Positions 42,945-52,506 of a stretch of DNA of 64,000 nt are shown piece by piece. The notes beneath the pieces were generated by a model. It worked only from the letters and a program-made list of their open reading frames with translations, was not told where the DNA came from and did not search any database. The position numbers were made by a program, and so were the translations under genes. Source of the DNA: Antrihabitans stalactiti (lineage in GTDB: Bacteria; Actinomycetota; Actinomycetes; Mycobacteriales; Mycobacteriaceae); the NCBI RefSeq assembly GCF_012932915.1, contig NZ_VCQU01000003.1, positions 310,001-374,000 on the forward strand, given 5' to 3'. Positions within the stretch are counted from its first letter, which is position 1, and each line of letters begins with the position of its first letter.

Positions 42945-45104
42945 TGCCTCGGTCGCGGCGACGAGTTTGCTGCCTTCGATGTCGAGGTCGGGGAGAACGC
43001 GTTGGAGCCAGGCGGGCAGCCACCAAGCAGCGTGGTTGAGAAGCTTGAGCACAGCCGGAACTAGTGTCATGCGAACGACGAAGGCGTCGATCGCCACGCC
43101 GACCGCGAGGGCCAGGCCGATGGACTTGATCACCGCGTCGTCCCCGAAGATAAACGACCCGAACACCGCAATCATGATCAGCGCAGCGGCGGTGACGACG
43201 CGCGCGGTGTGTCCCATTCCGAGCTCGATCGAGAGGGCCGGGTCGTTGGTGTGGATGTACTCCTCACGTATTCGCGTGACGAGGAATACCTCGTAGTCCA
43301 TCGCGAGCCCGAACAAGATGCCGACGAGCAGCACAGGAAGGAAGCTCACGATGGGGCCAGGCGTCTCCACGTTGAAGATGCTGCCGAGATGCCCCCACTG
43401 AAAGACCCCGACCGTGAGCCCCATCGAGCCACCGATCGACAACAGGAAGCCGACTATCGCCTTGACCGGAACCAGGATCGACCTGAACACAAGGGTCAGC
43501 AGCACCAACGCAAGGCCGACGATCAACACCAGGAACACCGGCAATGCAGAACCGAGTTTCTCGGAAACGTCGATGTTCGACGCCGTCGGACCGGTCACAT
43601 AGACCTCTGCGCCTAGCGCCTTGGCCTGATCGCCGACCTCTCGAAGTAGGTGGACGAGGTCCCGCGTCGCTTCGCTCGACGGCGCCGAATTGGGCACGAC
43701 CGACACGATTGCGACGTCGCCGGTCTGGTTCGGAATCGGGGGTGAAATCGAGGCAACGCCGGGAATGTTCTTGCCGCCCTGGTCGATACCCTGCTGGGTG
43801 ACTTGGGCGACGTCGGTGTGGCCTGGCCAGTAGACGACCAAAGTGAGCGGACCGTTGAACCCCGGACCGAAACCTTCCGACAGCAAGTCGTACGCGCGAC
43901 GCTCGGTGGTATCGGTCGACTTGGCGCCGTCGTCCGGAAGGCCGAGTTCGAGGTCCAGGGCGGGGTAGGCCAGCACTCCCACGCCGACAATGCAAAGCAA
44001 CACTGTGACAATGGGTTTCGCGGTGACCAGCTGCGACCAACGTCGTCCGAAACCCGTGCCTGGCTCTCGGCTCTCCTGCCTGCGCGCCAGCGGTCCGATT
44101 CGTCCGCCGTTGATCCGCTCGCCGAGCAACGCCAACAGCGCCGGAACGAGGGTGATGGAAATGAGGACAGCGACTGCGACGGTCGCCGCGGCGGCGACGC
44201 CCATTGCTGTGAGGAACGGGATTCCGACGACAGCCAAGCCTGCCAAGGCGATCACGACGGTAAGGCCCGCGAAAACCACGGCACCTCCAGCGGTGGCGAT
44301 CGCCGTCGCGATCGACTCCTTCACCGGCATGCCGTCGTGCAACTGTTGTCGGTGGCGAGAAATGATGAACAGCGCGTAATCGATGCCGACAGCCAGTCCG
44401 AGCATGAGGGCCAGCGTGGGTGTCGTCGAATTGACTTCGACAACTCCGGACAATGCCTGAATGCCGAGCAATCCGATCCCGACGCCGATGACCGCCGTCA
44501 ACAGCGGCATACCTGCGGCGACGAGTGCACCGAAAGTGATTGCGAGGACGACGAAGGCGATGACGATGCCGTACACCTCGCTGCTATGGCCCGCCGCTTC
44601 CGTGGTGGAGATGACACCGCCGGAGAACTCGACTTGCAATCCTGCTTTCCGAGCCGGGTCGGCCGCCTTCTGGAGCGCTGCCTTGGCTTCGTCACTGATC
44701 TTGTCGACGGTGACCGCATATTTGATGTCGCCGAACAGGATTCGCTTGTCAGGGCTCAGGGTGCCCTGATCGAAGCCGGTGACCGCAATTACCTGCGGTG
44801 CCGTACGCACCTGGTCCAACGCTCGCAGCCCGACCTCGCGGTACTGCTCCTCCTCTAACGTGTGCCCCGGCGGCGCTGCGACCACGACCCGCGCGCTCGC
44901 ACCACCTGTACCAGGGAACTTCTCCGAGAGAAGATCGATTGCGCGCTGGGACTCCGTGCCCGGGATGGTGAACGAATTGCTCACCGGCCCATTGAAAGCC
45001 ACCGACGATATTCCGACGCCCGCCAAGATGAGGATCCACACCGCGGCCACGAGCCATCGGCGACGGACGATCACATTCCCCAACCGGTAAAGAAAACTGG
45101 CCAC
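42888..45104 (-). CDS. MmpL-family RND exporter
   Basis: From the GTG at 45104, with AAGGAG seven bases upstream, the protein has 738 residues. It has two repeats of helix-porter-helices: TM1 at about 15-37 (VAAVWILILAGVGISSVAF), helices at about 165-365, and the second half with helices from about 555 (GILFGLAMDYEVFLVTRIREEY). The GLAVGIDYALF and GLAMDYEVF segments carry the proton-relay Asp-Tyr pairs of MmpL proteins. It likely moves lipids or hydrophobic compounds outward. It is divergent from the P450 gene across 140 bases. Confidence 0.93.
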   Translation of the reverse strand: MASFLYRLGNVIVRRRWLVAAVWILILAGVGISSVAFNGPVSNSFTIPGTESQRAIDLLSEKFPGTGGASARVVVAAPPGHTLEEEQYREVGLRALDQVRTAPQVIAVTGFDQGTLSPDKRILFGDIKYAVTVDKISDEAKAALQKAADPARKAGLQVEFSGGVISTTEAAGHSSEVYGIVIAFVVLAITFGALVAAGMPLLTAVIGVGIGLLGIQALSGVVEVNSTTPTLALMLGLAVGIDYALFIISRHRQQLHDGMPVKESIATAIATAGGAVVFAGLTVVIALAGLAVVGIPFLTAMGVAAAATVAVAVLISITLVPALLALLGERINGGRIGPLARRQESREPGTGFGRRWSQLVTAKPIVTVLLCIVGVGVLAYPALDLELGLPDDGAKSTDTTERRAYDLLSEGFGPGFNGPLTLVVYWPGHTDVAQVTQQGIDQGGKNIPGVASISPPIPNQTGDVAIVSVVPNSAPSSEATRDLVHLLREVGDQAKALGAEVYVTGPTASNIDVSEKLGSALPVFLVLIVGLALVLLTLVFRSILVPVKAIVGFLLSIGGSMGLTVGVFQWGHLGSIFNVETPGPIVSFLPVLLVGILFGLAMDYEVFLVTRIREEYIHTNDPALSIELGMGHTARVVTAAALIMIAVFGSFIFGDDAVIKSIGLALAVGVAIDAFVVRMTLVPAVLKLLNHAAWWLPAWLQRVLPDLDIEGSKLVAATEASGDVSADATDNLSGHPDS

Positions 45105-45244
45105 AGTCCCGCTCCTTACCCTGCGTCGACGTAGGGAATCTAGCCCGGCGTGCGCTGTTTCCGTCGTCGTTTTCGCATGTCGCGGCGTCGAATCTCCGAC
45201 CGTGGGTGGATTCCAAACGGCGCGAGTTGGCCGAAGATTGTGTG

Positions 45245-46630
45245 ATGGCGACAACATCCGAGGTACGCGATCAGACTCCGTCCACCCGCGATCGGCTCTA
45301 CGGCTGGAAGACCGCGGCACCGCTCGATCACTCGCATGTTCCGGTCACGCCGATCGAACTCCCACCCGGTCCGCGCACCCCGGGCCTGCTGCAGACCGTG
45401 CTCGTATGGGGATACCGGCCGCATTACTTGCCGAGGATGCACGAGAAGTTCGGTGACACCTTCACGTTGAACTCGGCGCCGGTGGGTCGGCTGGTGGTCA
45501 CCCGCGACGCCGACGCGATTCGCGAGATCTTCCGAACCAGTCCCGACATCGTGCACGCCGGTGAGGGCAACTCGCTGCTGCGACCGCTCGTCGGTAACAA
45601 CTCCGTCCTCACCCTCGACGCGCCAGAGCATCAGCCGGCGCGCAAGCGTCTGCTGCCACCGTTCCACGGCGCCCGGATCGCGCGCGTCGTGTCGTTGATG
45701 GAAGAGGCGACCGCTCGCGAAGTCGCGACTTGGCCTGTCGGCCAAGACTTTCCGCTACTCGAACGGACCCAGGCGCTCACGCTCGATATCATCGTGCGCG
45801 TTGTGATGGGCGTCGACGACCCCGCTCGGGCGAAACGGCTGGGCGACGCGCTGCGCGGGGTGCTCAGCCTGGGCATCAGCGACATGTTGATGTGGGTAGC
45901 ACCTGGGCTGCATCGGTATTGGCCGTGGCGCAACGTGATCCGCCAGCTCGACTACGCGGATGAGCTGCTGTACGAGGAGATCGAGCGACGCCGAAATGAT
46001 CCCGACCGCGCATCGCGACCCGATGTGCTGTCGATGCTCGTCGACGGCGATGCCGACCCGGCGATCGTGCGGGACGAACTCGTCACGATGCTCGCTGCCG
46101 GCCACGAGACCACCGCGGTCGGGCTGGCGTGGACCTTCGAGCTCATCTTGCGGCACCCCGAGGTCCTCGACCGCTTGCGCCCGGGGTTGGACGACGATAA
46201 AGACCCTTACCGCACTGCCGTCGTCAAGGAGGCTTTGCGGGTGCGTCCGGTCATCTACAACGTCGCCAGACGCCTGATGGAACCGATGCAACTCGGCGGG
46301 TTCTCTTTGCCGGCGGGGCAGTTCGTCCTGCCGTCGATCGCGGGCTTGCAGACGGACCCTCGCATCTGGGGTTCCGACGCCGCCGAATTCCGTCCCGAAC
46401 GGTGGGAGGACAGCGACGTCCCATCGCACGCGTGGATACCGTTCGGCGGCGGAACTCGCCGGTGTCTCGGTGCGCTGTTCGCGCAGACCGAGATGGAAAC
46501 GGTCGTGCGCACCGTGCTCCGTCAGGTCGAGTTGCGGACCGTCGGTGACGTCGAAAAGCAGCGTATGCACCACATCACTGTCGTCCCGAAGCATGGCGCG
46601 CGAGTGCAGGTGACGAACCGCCTCGCCTGA
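45245..46630 (+). CDS. Cytochrome P450 (CYP138/CYP135-like)
   Basis: The 461-residue protein has I-helix AGHETT at 285-290, the ExxR motif E329-R332 and haem loop FGGGTRRCLGA with ligand Cys407. The N-terminal LPPGPRTPGLLQTVLVWG and the AGHETTAVGL form suggest the mycobacterial CYP135/CYP138 type. The substrate is unknown, probably a lipid or terpenoid. Start ATG at 45245. A palindromic repeat follows its stop by 57 bases, then a TetR gene. The KshB-like reductase beyond it might supply electrons, but P450s usually need a different partner. Confidence 0.93.
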   Translation: MATTSEVRDQTPSTRDRLYGWKTAAPLDHSHVPVTPIELPPGPRTPGLLQTVLVWGYRPHYLPRMHEKFGDTFTLNSAPVGRLVVTRDADAIREIFRTSPDIVHAGEGNSLLRPLVGNNSVLTLDAPEHQPARKRLLPPFHGARIARVVSLMEEATAREVATWPVGQDFPLLERTQALTLDIIVRVVMGVDDPARAKRLGDALRGVLSLGISDMLMWVAPGLHRYWPWRNVIRQLDYADELLYEEIERRRNDPDRASRPDVLSMLVDGDADPAIVRDELVTMLAAGHETTAVGLAWTFELILRHPEVLDRLRPGLDDDKDPYRTAVVKEALRVRPVIYNVARRLMEPMQLGGFSLPAGQFVLPSIAGLQTDPRIWGSDAAEFRPERWEDSDVPSHAWIPFGGGTRRCLGALFAQTEMETVVRTVLRQVELRTVGDVEKQRMHHITVVPKHGARVQVTNRLA

Positions 46631-46664
46631 CGTCGCGTTCTGCATGTCGATCTCGATAACGCTA

Positions 46665-46676
46665 TTATTCCGATAG
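46665..46676 (+). promoter_or_regulatory. Shared regulon operator, site A
   Basis: TTATTCCGATAG, within ATAACGCTATTATTCCGATA and followed by GTGAC. It matches the regulon core TTATTCGGATAA at 10 of 12 positions and lies upstream of the TetR gene at 46776. Site D resembles its whole 24-base context (18/24). Confidence 0.65.
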
Positions 46677-46686
46677 TGACTTGCCC

Positions 46687-46738
46687 ACCCTCGTGAGTCT
46701 ATTAGGAGTCCAGGGACTCCTAAAAGACTCACGAGGGT
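46687..46738. repeat. Dispersed palindrome, copy 3 (25-bp arms, one mismatch)
   Basis: Arms 46687-46711 and 46714-46738 pair with one mismatch. The core is GTGAGTCTATTAGGAGTCC. It is located after the P450 gene and before the TetR gene, and shares the core with copies 1 and 2. Confidence 0.85.
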
Positions 46739-46775
46739 AGGTGGGTATCGCGATCGATATGTAGAGGGGGACGAC

Positions 46776-47402
46776 GTGGCGGCCCGGAAGGTACTGACCC
46801 GCGCCGAAACTCAGGCGCAAACGCGTGAGGATCTGCTCGACGCTGCCGAGAAGTTGTTTCTTGCCAATGGTTATCACGTCACGTCGATCGCCACGATTGC
46901 GGCCGAAGCCGGTCGGACCGTCGGCGCCGTCTACAGCAACTTCGCGAACAAAGAAGAGTTGTGCATCGAAGTACTGAAGCGTCGGTCGGCTGGTGAATTG
47001 TCGAGCCTTATCACTGCCCTCGCGACATCGGGGGACGATTTCGACGGCCGTCTGGACGCGATCGCGATCTGGTGGCGGCGGGTTTCCTCGCAGACCGACG
47101 TCGTGAACTTGATCGCCGAGTACCTGCTGAGCATCGTTCGAGATCTCGATCGCCGCGCGGAGGCCGTGGAAACGATTTCTCGGTTCATCGAATCCGCTCA
47201 GGCGATAACCGAGGAGTACTTGCCGATGGGGGTCTCGCCGTCAGAGGAGGCCACAAATGAGGCGATGCACGCCATTCTCGCCACTGGCACCGGCCTGGCC
47301 GTATCGCAATCGGCCGGGATCATCGGAGTCGATGAGTCGGTGACCCTGCTGGTCAAGTCCTTCAAGTTGTGGATGGGTCAGCTGGCCGCGTCGCAGAAAT
47401 GA
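46776..47402 (+). CDS. TetR-family regulator, copy 1 of a paralogous pair
   Basis: The 208-residue protein (GTG start) has HTH VTSIATIAAEAGRTVGAVYSNFANKEEL at about 35-62. It is strikingly similar to the TetR at 59207-59839 (LLDAAE-LF, AGRTVGA-YSNFANKE, EVLKRR, ELSS shared). Sites A (upstream) and B (downstream) flank it, so it probably controls itself and the reductase 86 bases downstream. The two paralogues bracket the monooxygenase cluster. Confidence 0.93.
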   Translation: MAARKVLTRAETQAQTREDLLDAAEKLFLANGYHVTSIATIAAEAGRTVGAVYSNFANKEELCIEVLKRRSAGELSSLITALATSGDDFDGRLDAIAIWWRRVSSQTDVVNLIAEYLLSIVRDLDRRAEAVETISRFIESAQAITEEYLPMGVSPSEEATNEAMHAILATGTGLAVSQSAGIIGVDESVTLLVKSFKLWMGQLAASQK

Positions 47403-47420
47403 GTAATTGAAAGAGTGCCA

Positions 47421-47432
47421 TTATTCGGATAA
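47421..47432 (+). promoter_or_regulatory. Shared regulon operator, site B
   Basis: TTATTCGGATAA, a near-palindrome, 56 bases before the reductase ATG. It is followed at 47451 by ATCCCGATCTGG, a word that also follows site C (58835), 11 bases closer there. Confidence 0.7.
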
Positions 47433-47487
47433 CATCTATATCTAGAAATGATCCCGATCTGGGGTCGTGGGTGTAGAGAGGTCCGAG

Positions 47488-48525
47488 ATGAGCGCCTACG
47501 TTCACGAAGTACGGGTGCGCGAGGTGATCGCGGAAACTGCCGACTCGGTGACCTTGGTCCTGGACGTATCGGACGAGGTAACGCCAAGGTTCGATTACGA
47601 GTGCGGGCAATTTCTCACCGTCCGAATCCCGAGTCCCACAACCGGATCGGTGGCGCGGTGCTACTCGTTGTCGTCGAGTCCGCACGACCCCCACCTCGCC
47701 GTCACCATCAAGCGCACGGCGGGCGGATATGCATCGAACTGGTTATGCGACAACGTTGTTCCGGGTTCTTCGCTCGAAGTCCTCGAGCCTTCGGGAACTT
47801 TCGTTCCCGCATCGCTGGACCGTGATGTTCTGCTCTGCGCGGCCGGCAGTGGAATCACGCCGATCATGTCGATCGCAAAAACCGTTCTCGCTCGCGGCGC
47901 CGGCCGAGTAATCGTTCTGTACGCCAACCAGAACCGAGAGTCGACCATCTTTCATCGCCAGTTGGCCGAACTCGAGCAGGCCTACGCAGACCGCCTCGTC
48001 GTTGTCCATTGGCTAGTCGACGAGCGAGGCCTACCTACCGTCGACGGCCTGGCTGCGGAGATCCGCACGCATACCTTCGACGACGTATTCCTCTGCGGAC
48101 CAGCAGGTTTCATGAGCGAAGCCCACATTGCCCTGTCATCGATCGGTGTACCGGCCGAGCGGATCAGGCGCGAAGAGTACCGCTCGCTGGAAAGCAACCC
48201 TTTCGAATCAAGCACTACCGCAACGCAACCGACTCCGCCCCGGGGTGACCACCCGACTGTCGAGGTCGAAATCAACGGCGAGAACCACACGTTCGCGTGG
48301 CCGAAAAATCAGCCACTGTTGGATGTGTTGCTGGACAACGGTATCGACGCCCCGTACGTCTGCCGCGAATCCATCTGCGGCACATGCGTGTGCTCGGTGC
48401 GAAAGGGCAAGACGCGAATGCTGCTGAGCGACGCGCTGACCGACGAAGACATAGACATGGGCGTCACGCTCGCCTGTCAGACGCTCCCAGAATCGGATGA
48501 GGTCTATATCGCGTTCGATCAGTGA
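47488..48525 (+). CDS. Ferredoxin--NAD(P)H reductase fused to [2Fe-2S] ferredoxin (KshB-like)
   Basis: The protein has 345 residues. The FAD domain has RCYSLSSSP (57-65), and the NAD domain GSGITPIMS (about 121-129) and FLCGPAGFM. The C-terminal plant-type ferredoxin ligands are C292, C297, C300 and C330 (CX4CX2CX29C). It passes electrons from NADH to an oxygenase, as KshB does for 3-ketosteroid 9-alpha-hydroxylase or HmpA-type partners do. No Rieske oxygenase is in the window, so the partner may be the diiron-like PF10118 protein or lie elsewhere. Start ATG at 47488 after GAGAGG. Its last seven bases overlap the convergent ABC1 kinase gene. Confidence 0.92.
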   Translation: MSAYVHEVRVREVIAETADSVTLVLDVSDEVTPRFDYECGQFLTVRIPSPTTGSVARCYSLSSSPHDPHLAVTIKRTAGGYASNWLCDNVVPGSSLEVLEPSGTFVPASLDRDVLLCAAGSGITPIMSIAKTVLARGAGRVIVLYANQNRESTIFHRQLAELEQAYADRLVVVHWLVDERGLPTVDGLAAEIRTHTFDDVFLCGPAGFMSEAHIALSSIGVPAERIRREEYRSLESNPFESSTTATQPTPPRGDHPTVEVEINGENHTFAWPKNQPLLDVLLDNGIDAPYVCRESICGTCVCSVRKGKTRMLLSDALTDEDIDMGVTLACQTLPESDEVYIAFDQ

Positions 48526-49904
48526 TTGCCGGTCGCAGTTCGCCACTCCGCGATTGCTCGACCGATGTCGGTGGCCGGCGGATCGCCGTACGCCCATTCG
48601 CGGGCGATGCGATGCCAGTTGTTCGTCGAATTGAGCTGCCCGAGAACGCCGAACGTGAAGAAGTCGGCTCTACGGGAGAACACGTGCTCTGCGGGGAGTT
48701 GCTGGCGACGTATGCCGGTGAACTGTGCTGCGGATGCGCGTGGGTCGATTGCGAGGATCAGGGCGCCGGTAGCCAATTCCGGTGTGATGGTGAGGGGTTC
48801 GTCCAAGAGATGCCAGCCGGCGGCTGACCGTAGATAGTCGAGACACTCTGCCGGTATGACGTTCGACGTCGGATCGACGATGCCGCGTCCGACCATGAGT
48901 CGGTACAGCTCATCAGCGTCTTCCTCGCACGCGGCTCGCAACAGCGCGCGCTCGAAGTCGACGTTGACCGGATCCATCCGGTTGTACAGACCGAAGTCGA
49001 TGAAGGCGACCATTCCGTCGGCTCCCACAAGGACGTTGCCGGGGTGGGGATCGCCGCAGAATTCGTTGTGGCTGAACATCGAGCCGATGTAGAAGCGGTA
49101 GATCAACTCGCCGATGTGGTTGCGATCGGCCTTCGGCAGCGCGCGCATGCGGTCGAACGGCATTCCGTCGAAGAATTCCGTGACCAGGACGTGGGGTGAC
49201 GAGTGCTCGACGACACTGTCGGGGATTGTGATGAACGGATGGCCTTGATACCGCTGCGAGACGGCATGTTGGGTGCGCGCTTCGGCCTCGTAGTCGAGCT
49301 CGCTCTCCAGGTTTCGCGCGATCTCGTCGAAGATGGAGTTGTCTTTCAACGTCGGCCAGAACGGCGCGGCGAGCTTGCCGAAGAACTTGAGATTGCGCAT
49401 GTCGGCACGAATGGCGTCGTCCACACCCGGGTACTGGACCTTGACGGCAACGGCCCTGCCGTCGCGCAGTGTGGCGCGGTAGACCTGCCCGACCGACGCC
49501 GCCGCGATGGCGGACTCGTCGAAGTCTCGGAATACACCGCGCAGTGGTCCGAGGTCGGTCTCGATCACCTTCCGCATTGCGGAAAACGGCGCCGCGGGTG
49601 CTTGATCTCGCAGTGCCGCGAGTTTCTCGCGGAACACTTCGCGGTGCGACTCTGGTATGAGGTCGAGGTCGAGCACGGACAGCATCTGTCCGATCTTCAT
49701 AGCCGCGCCTTTCATGGTGCCGAGGACCATGACAAGTTGTTCGGCGGCTTGCATCGTCGAACGTTCCGCAAGGATCGCACGTGCCCGGTCGGACCGGCCG
49801 ATCATCGATATGCGCGTACCCGCGCCGCGCACGGCCTGCTCAGCGGCCAATCGGCCAAGTTTTCCGCCCCGCGCGACCCGGGATTTCGGAACTCGACCTG
49901 CCAC
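48519..49904 (-). CDS. ABC1/AarF (UbiB-type) atypical kinase
   Basis: The 461-residue protein has the KxGQ signature (MKIGQMLSVLD at about 69-79), the ATP-binding AVKVQYPG Lys, catalytic EFCGDPHPGNV and metal-binding AFIDFGL. Such kinases support quinone or isoprenoid lipid metabolism by an ATPase-like activity. It lies 54 bases after the unknown gene at the end of the long operon, so it may or may not share the transcript. Confidence 0.92.
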   Translation of the reverse strand: MAGRVPKSRVARGGKLGRLAAEQAVRGAGTRISMIGRSDRARAILAERSTMQAAEQLVMVLGTMKGAAMKIGQMLSVLDLDLIPESHREVFREKLAALRDQAPAAPFSAMRKVIETDLGPLRGVFRDFDESAIAAASVGQVYRATLRDGRAVAVKVQYPGVDDAIRADMRNLKFFGKLAAPFWPTLKDNSIFDEIARNLESELDYEAEARTQHAVSQRYQGHPFITIPDSVVEHSSPHVLVTEFFDGMPFDRMRALPKADRNHIGELIYRFYIGSMFSHNEFCGDPHPGNVLVGADGMVAFIDFGLYNRMDPVNVDFERALLRAACEEDADELYRLMVGRGIVDPTSNVIPAECLDYLRSAAGWHLLDEPLTITPELATGALILAIDPRASAAQFTGIRRQQLPAEHVFSRRADFFTFGVLGQLNSTNNWHRIAREWAYGDPPATDIGRAIAEWRTATGNH

Positions 49905-49958
49905 CAGCTACCTCCGCCTGCGTTTCGCCTGACCATACCCCCGGGCACTGGGCGTTTG

Positions 49959-50642
49959 TCATGCCTCCAACTCGAGAACGCAGCGCGGATTCCAGGGCAG
50001 CGGTCCGCTGGGGAAGCTGAACCGGAGCATCCGGTGCGATCCGTGCGCGTCCATGTGCAATATGAACGGCGGAAGGAATCCCGCCACCACCTTGTCGAGC
50101 AGGCCGTTGATGTGGTTGAAGCTCGGCCGGATGCGGACCTGCCAGGCATCGAACGATCCGGCCCCGATCTTCATAGTCGTGCGCTTCTCGACCTTGACCT
50201 CGAGTGGCCACACCACCGAGAAAGCCAGCCATAGATCGTATTTGGCCTTCGAACCACGTTGGAAATCGAGGCCGCGAAGCAGTGTTGCGGCGCTGAGCAG
50301 TGGCATCGTGCCTGAGGGGAACGGGCCGACTTCGCCACCGAACTGCAAGTGCTGAGTGTCGACGAAGTAGCCCTCTTCGCGTGAGACGACTTTGCCCGCG
50401 AATAGTGATGCCGCTTTGTAGCTCTCCATCACGAGCGACCCCTTGGATCGCTGGATCCGCTGCTCGACCTTCATGCTGTATTGATCGTCGGAACCGGTGT
50501 TGATCGAGGCGACGTAGGCCTCATCGCCGTCGTGTTCGACGATGCTCGTTAGCTGGCCTGTCGCGGGGGCATCGCCCACCTTGATCGAGTAGACGGACTT
50601 CTCGCCATCGGCGATCCCTGGATCGCGGAACGGTGTAATCAT
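49959..50642 (-). CDS. Uncharacterised protein in monooxygenase operon
   Basis: The 227-residue protein has no signal peptide and no membrane helix that I can see. It has alternating beta-strand segments (GQLTSIVEHDGDEAYVASI; LEVKVEKRTTMKIGAGSFDAWQVRIRPSF), reminiscent of the DUF3108 barrel fold that binds lipids. I do not recognise the family with confidence. It starts 12 bases after the methyltransferase stop in the operon, so a role in handling the operon's lipid-like substrate is possible. Confidence 0.75.
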   Translation of the reverse strand: MITPFRDPGIADGEKSVYSIKVGDAPATGQLTSIVEHDGDEAYVASINTGSDDQYSMKVEQRIQRSKGSLVMESYKAASLFAGKVVSREEGYFVDTQHLQFGGEVGPFPSGTMPLLSAATLLRGLDFQRGSKAKYDLWLAFSVVWPLEVKVEKRTTMKIGAGSFDAWQVRIRPSFNHINGLLDKVVAGFLPPFILHMDAHGSHRMLRFSFPSGPLPWNPRCVLELEA

Positions 50643-50654
50643 AATCGGAACCTC

Positions 50655-51416
50655 TCAGTAGGTCGGTTTGACAGCAGAGACGGTTTGCGCGAGTCCGCTG
50701 GTGTGCTGTCCGATCTCGGTGAAACCGGTCTGGCGGAGGCCGCCGGTGATGGCTGCGCGGCTGAACATGGTTATACCGCTGAGCTTTTCGAGTGGTTTGG
50801 CCGGAATTCCCCGCGGTGCAAGGCTGGTCAGGATCACGATTCGGCCGCCTGGCTTGAGAACTCGGAAGATCTCCTCGATCGCGTCGAATGGCTTGTTGAT
50901 GAGGTAGAGCGCTGCGAGGCAGCTGACCGCGTCGGCGACGCTGTCGGCGAACGGCAGCTTCTCGGCATCCCCGCGGACGTAGGCGACTGCTGGTCCTGAG
51001 TTGTCGGCAACTGCTCGGCGCAGCATCTGGTGCGAGGCGTCGACGCCGACGGCCAAGCCGCCGGGAAACGCCTGCGCTCCGAACCAGCCGGTGAAATTAC
51101 CGGGACCACAACCGATATCGAGCACGGTATCGCCAGGCTGCAGGCGCAGGAGCCCAGTGATCCGAGCCCGTTCGGCGTCGGCGTTCGACCCGATCGCGCC
51201 GGCAAGGACGCGATAGCCGATCGGTCGGAACAGCTGATAGCCGGTGGAGTAGAGGGTGGTGCGCATGAGGCGCTGCGCGAAGCTGCGGGTCGGCGGCGCC
51301 GTTTCGCCGAGCGTGTCGAGGTAGCCGTCGCGAGAGACTGCGGCACCCCGGCATCGGGTTGGGTCGAGCAGCTCAGCCGTGCGGCTGACGGGTGTGGGCG
51401 ATGCTATGCGGGTCAT
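50655..51416 (-). CDS. Class I SAM-dependent methyltransferase (operon member)
   Basis: The 253-residue protein has SAM loop VLDIGCGPGNFT (about 98-109), VGVDASHQML and RVLKPGGRIVILTSL, the UbiE/COQ5-like pattern. The N-terminal 60 residues are variable. It lies 27 bases after the esterase and 12 bases before the uncharacterised gene. It could methylate a carboxyl or hydroxyl made by the operon's oxygenases. Confidence 0.9.
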   Translation of the reverse strand: MTRIASPTPVSRTAELLDPTRCRGAAVSRDGYLDTLGETAPPTRSFAQRLMRTTLYSTGYQLFRPIGYRVLAGAIGSNADAERARITGLLRLQPGDTVLDIGCGPGNFTGWFGAQAFPGGLAVGVDASHQMLRRAVADNSGPAVAYVRGDAEKLPFADSVADAVSCLAALYLINKPFDAIEEIFRVLKPGGRIVILTSLAPRGIPAKPLEKLSGITMFSRAAITGGLRQTGFTEIGQHTSGLAQTVSAVKPTY

Positions 51417-51443
51417 GGTGGTCTCTTTCGTCGAGAAGTATTG

Positions 51444-52505
51444 TCAGGCAGTGGATTTGACCGACCAGATCGACGGTCGCACAGCCTCGGCATCGAGAAT
51501 GCGCCGCACGAACGTCGCGACTTCCTCGATCGCATCCCGCGCGTCGGGCAGCAGGTCGGCGGCAATCTGGAAGACGTGAAAGGCGTTGTCCCAGATCTGA
51601 AGTTTGAGCGGCACACCGCCTTCGGCGCAGCGCGCCGCGAGGAGTTCGGCATCCGAGAGCAGCACTTCGGTCGACCCGACGTGTATCAGAGCCGGCGGGA
51701 GCCCGTGGAAGCTGCCGTTGACAGGTGACCACGCCGGATCCAGTTCACCGTCGACGGCGATGCCCCATTTCGCGGGCAATGCATAGCCGTCTGCGGAGAT
51801 CAGCGCGTCGACCGGGTTGTTCGGATGGGTTTGCCGGATCGTCGAGTCGTAATTCGCCCACGGCGACATCGCGACGACAGCGGCCGGCAACGGCAGATTT
51901 CGGTCCCGAGTAGCCATCGCTAGCGAGAAAGACAAACCACCCCCGGCGGAATCGCCCATGACAATGATGCGCTCCGCAGGGAAGCCCTGGTCCAACAGGT
52001 ATCGGTAGGCGTCCACGCAATCATCGACCGTCTCGGTGACGTGTGCCTGCGGGATCTGCCGGTAGTCGACGTTGAGGAGAGGGACGCCGCACGTTCGGGC
52101 GATGCGCGCGACCAGCCGGCGGTGCGAGTTCAGCCCACACGCCAGCAGCCCGCCGCCGTGAAAATAGATGATCGCGCTGCCCTTGTCGATGGCGGGGTCG
52201 GCAACGCTCTTGTCCCACACCCACTCCGCACGGAACTGCGGGAACTCGACCATTCGCAACTGGGTTCCCCGCCGTGGGCGCAGCGGCAGCAGCAAGCGGT
52301 CAACCCGCGTGGTGATCGGGAGCGCCACCCGCGGACCGATGACGTTGGTCTTTTCGGCCCACACCGCCGCGTCGAGCGCCTTGCGAATCGTGGACTGCAG
52401 TACGGAATGCGTGATCCGGAGCGTTCGACTCGATCTGCGTGGTAGCTCCGCGACTACCGGCGGGTGGAGCGGCGACACGGTCGCAAGGTCTGGGGCTGTG
52501 GTCAC
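51444..52505 (-). CDS. HSL-family esterase (LipR/Est-like alpha/beta hydrolase)
   Basis: The 353-residue protein has the oxyanion motif HGGG (FHGGGLLACG, about 115), the nucleophile GDSAGGG (Ser about 185) and the late WDNAFHVFQI with the catalytic His. The hormone-sensitive lipase group cleaves short or bulky esters, exactly what Baeyer-Villiger oxidation would produce. The mycobacterial mymA operon has a comparable gene (lipR). It starts one base after the stop of the enoyl reductase-like gene. Confidence 0.92.
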   Translation of the reverse strand: MTTAPDLATVSPLHPPVVAELPRRSSRTLRITHSVLQSTIRKALDAAVWAEKTNVIGPRVALPITTRVDRLLLPLRPRRGTQLRMVEFPQFRAEWVWDKSVADPAIDKGSAIIYFHGGGLLACGLNSHRRLVARIARTCGVPLLNVDYRQIPQAHVTETVDDCVDAYRYLLDQGFPAERIIVMGDSAGGGLSFSLAMATRDRNLPLPAAVVAMSPWANYDSTIRQTHPNNPVDALISADGYALPAKWGIAVDGELDPAWSPVNGSFHGLPPALIHVGSTEVLLSDAELLAARCAEGGVPLKLQIWDNAFHVFQIAADLLPDARDAIEEVATFVRRILDAEAVRPSIWSVKSTA

Positions 52506-52506
52506 G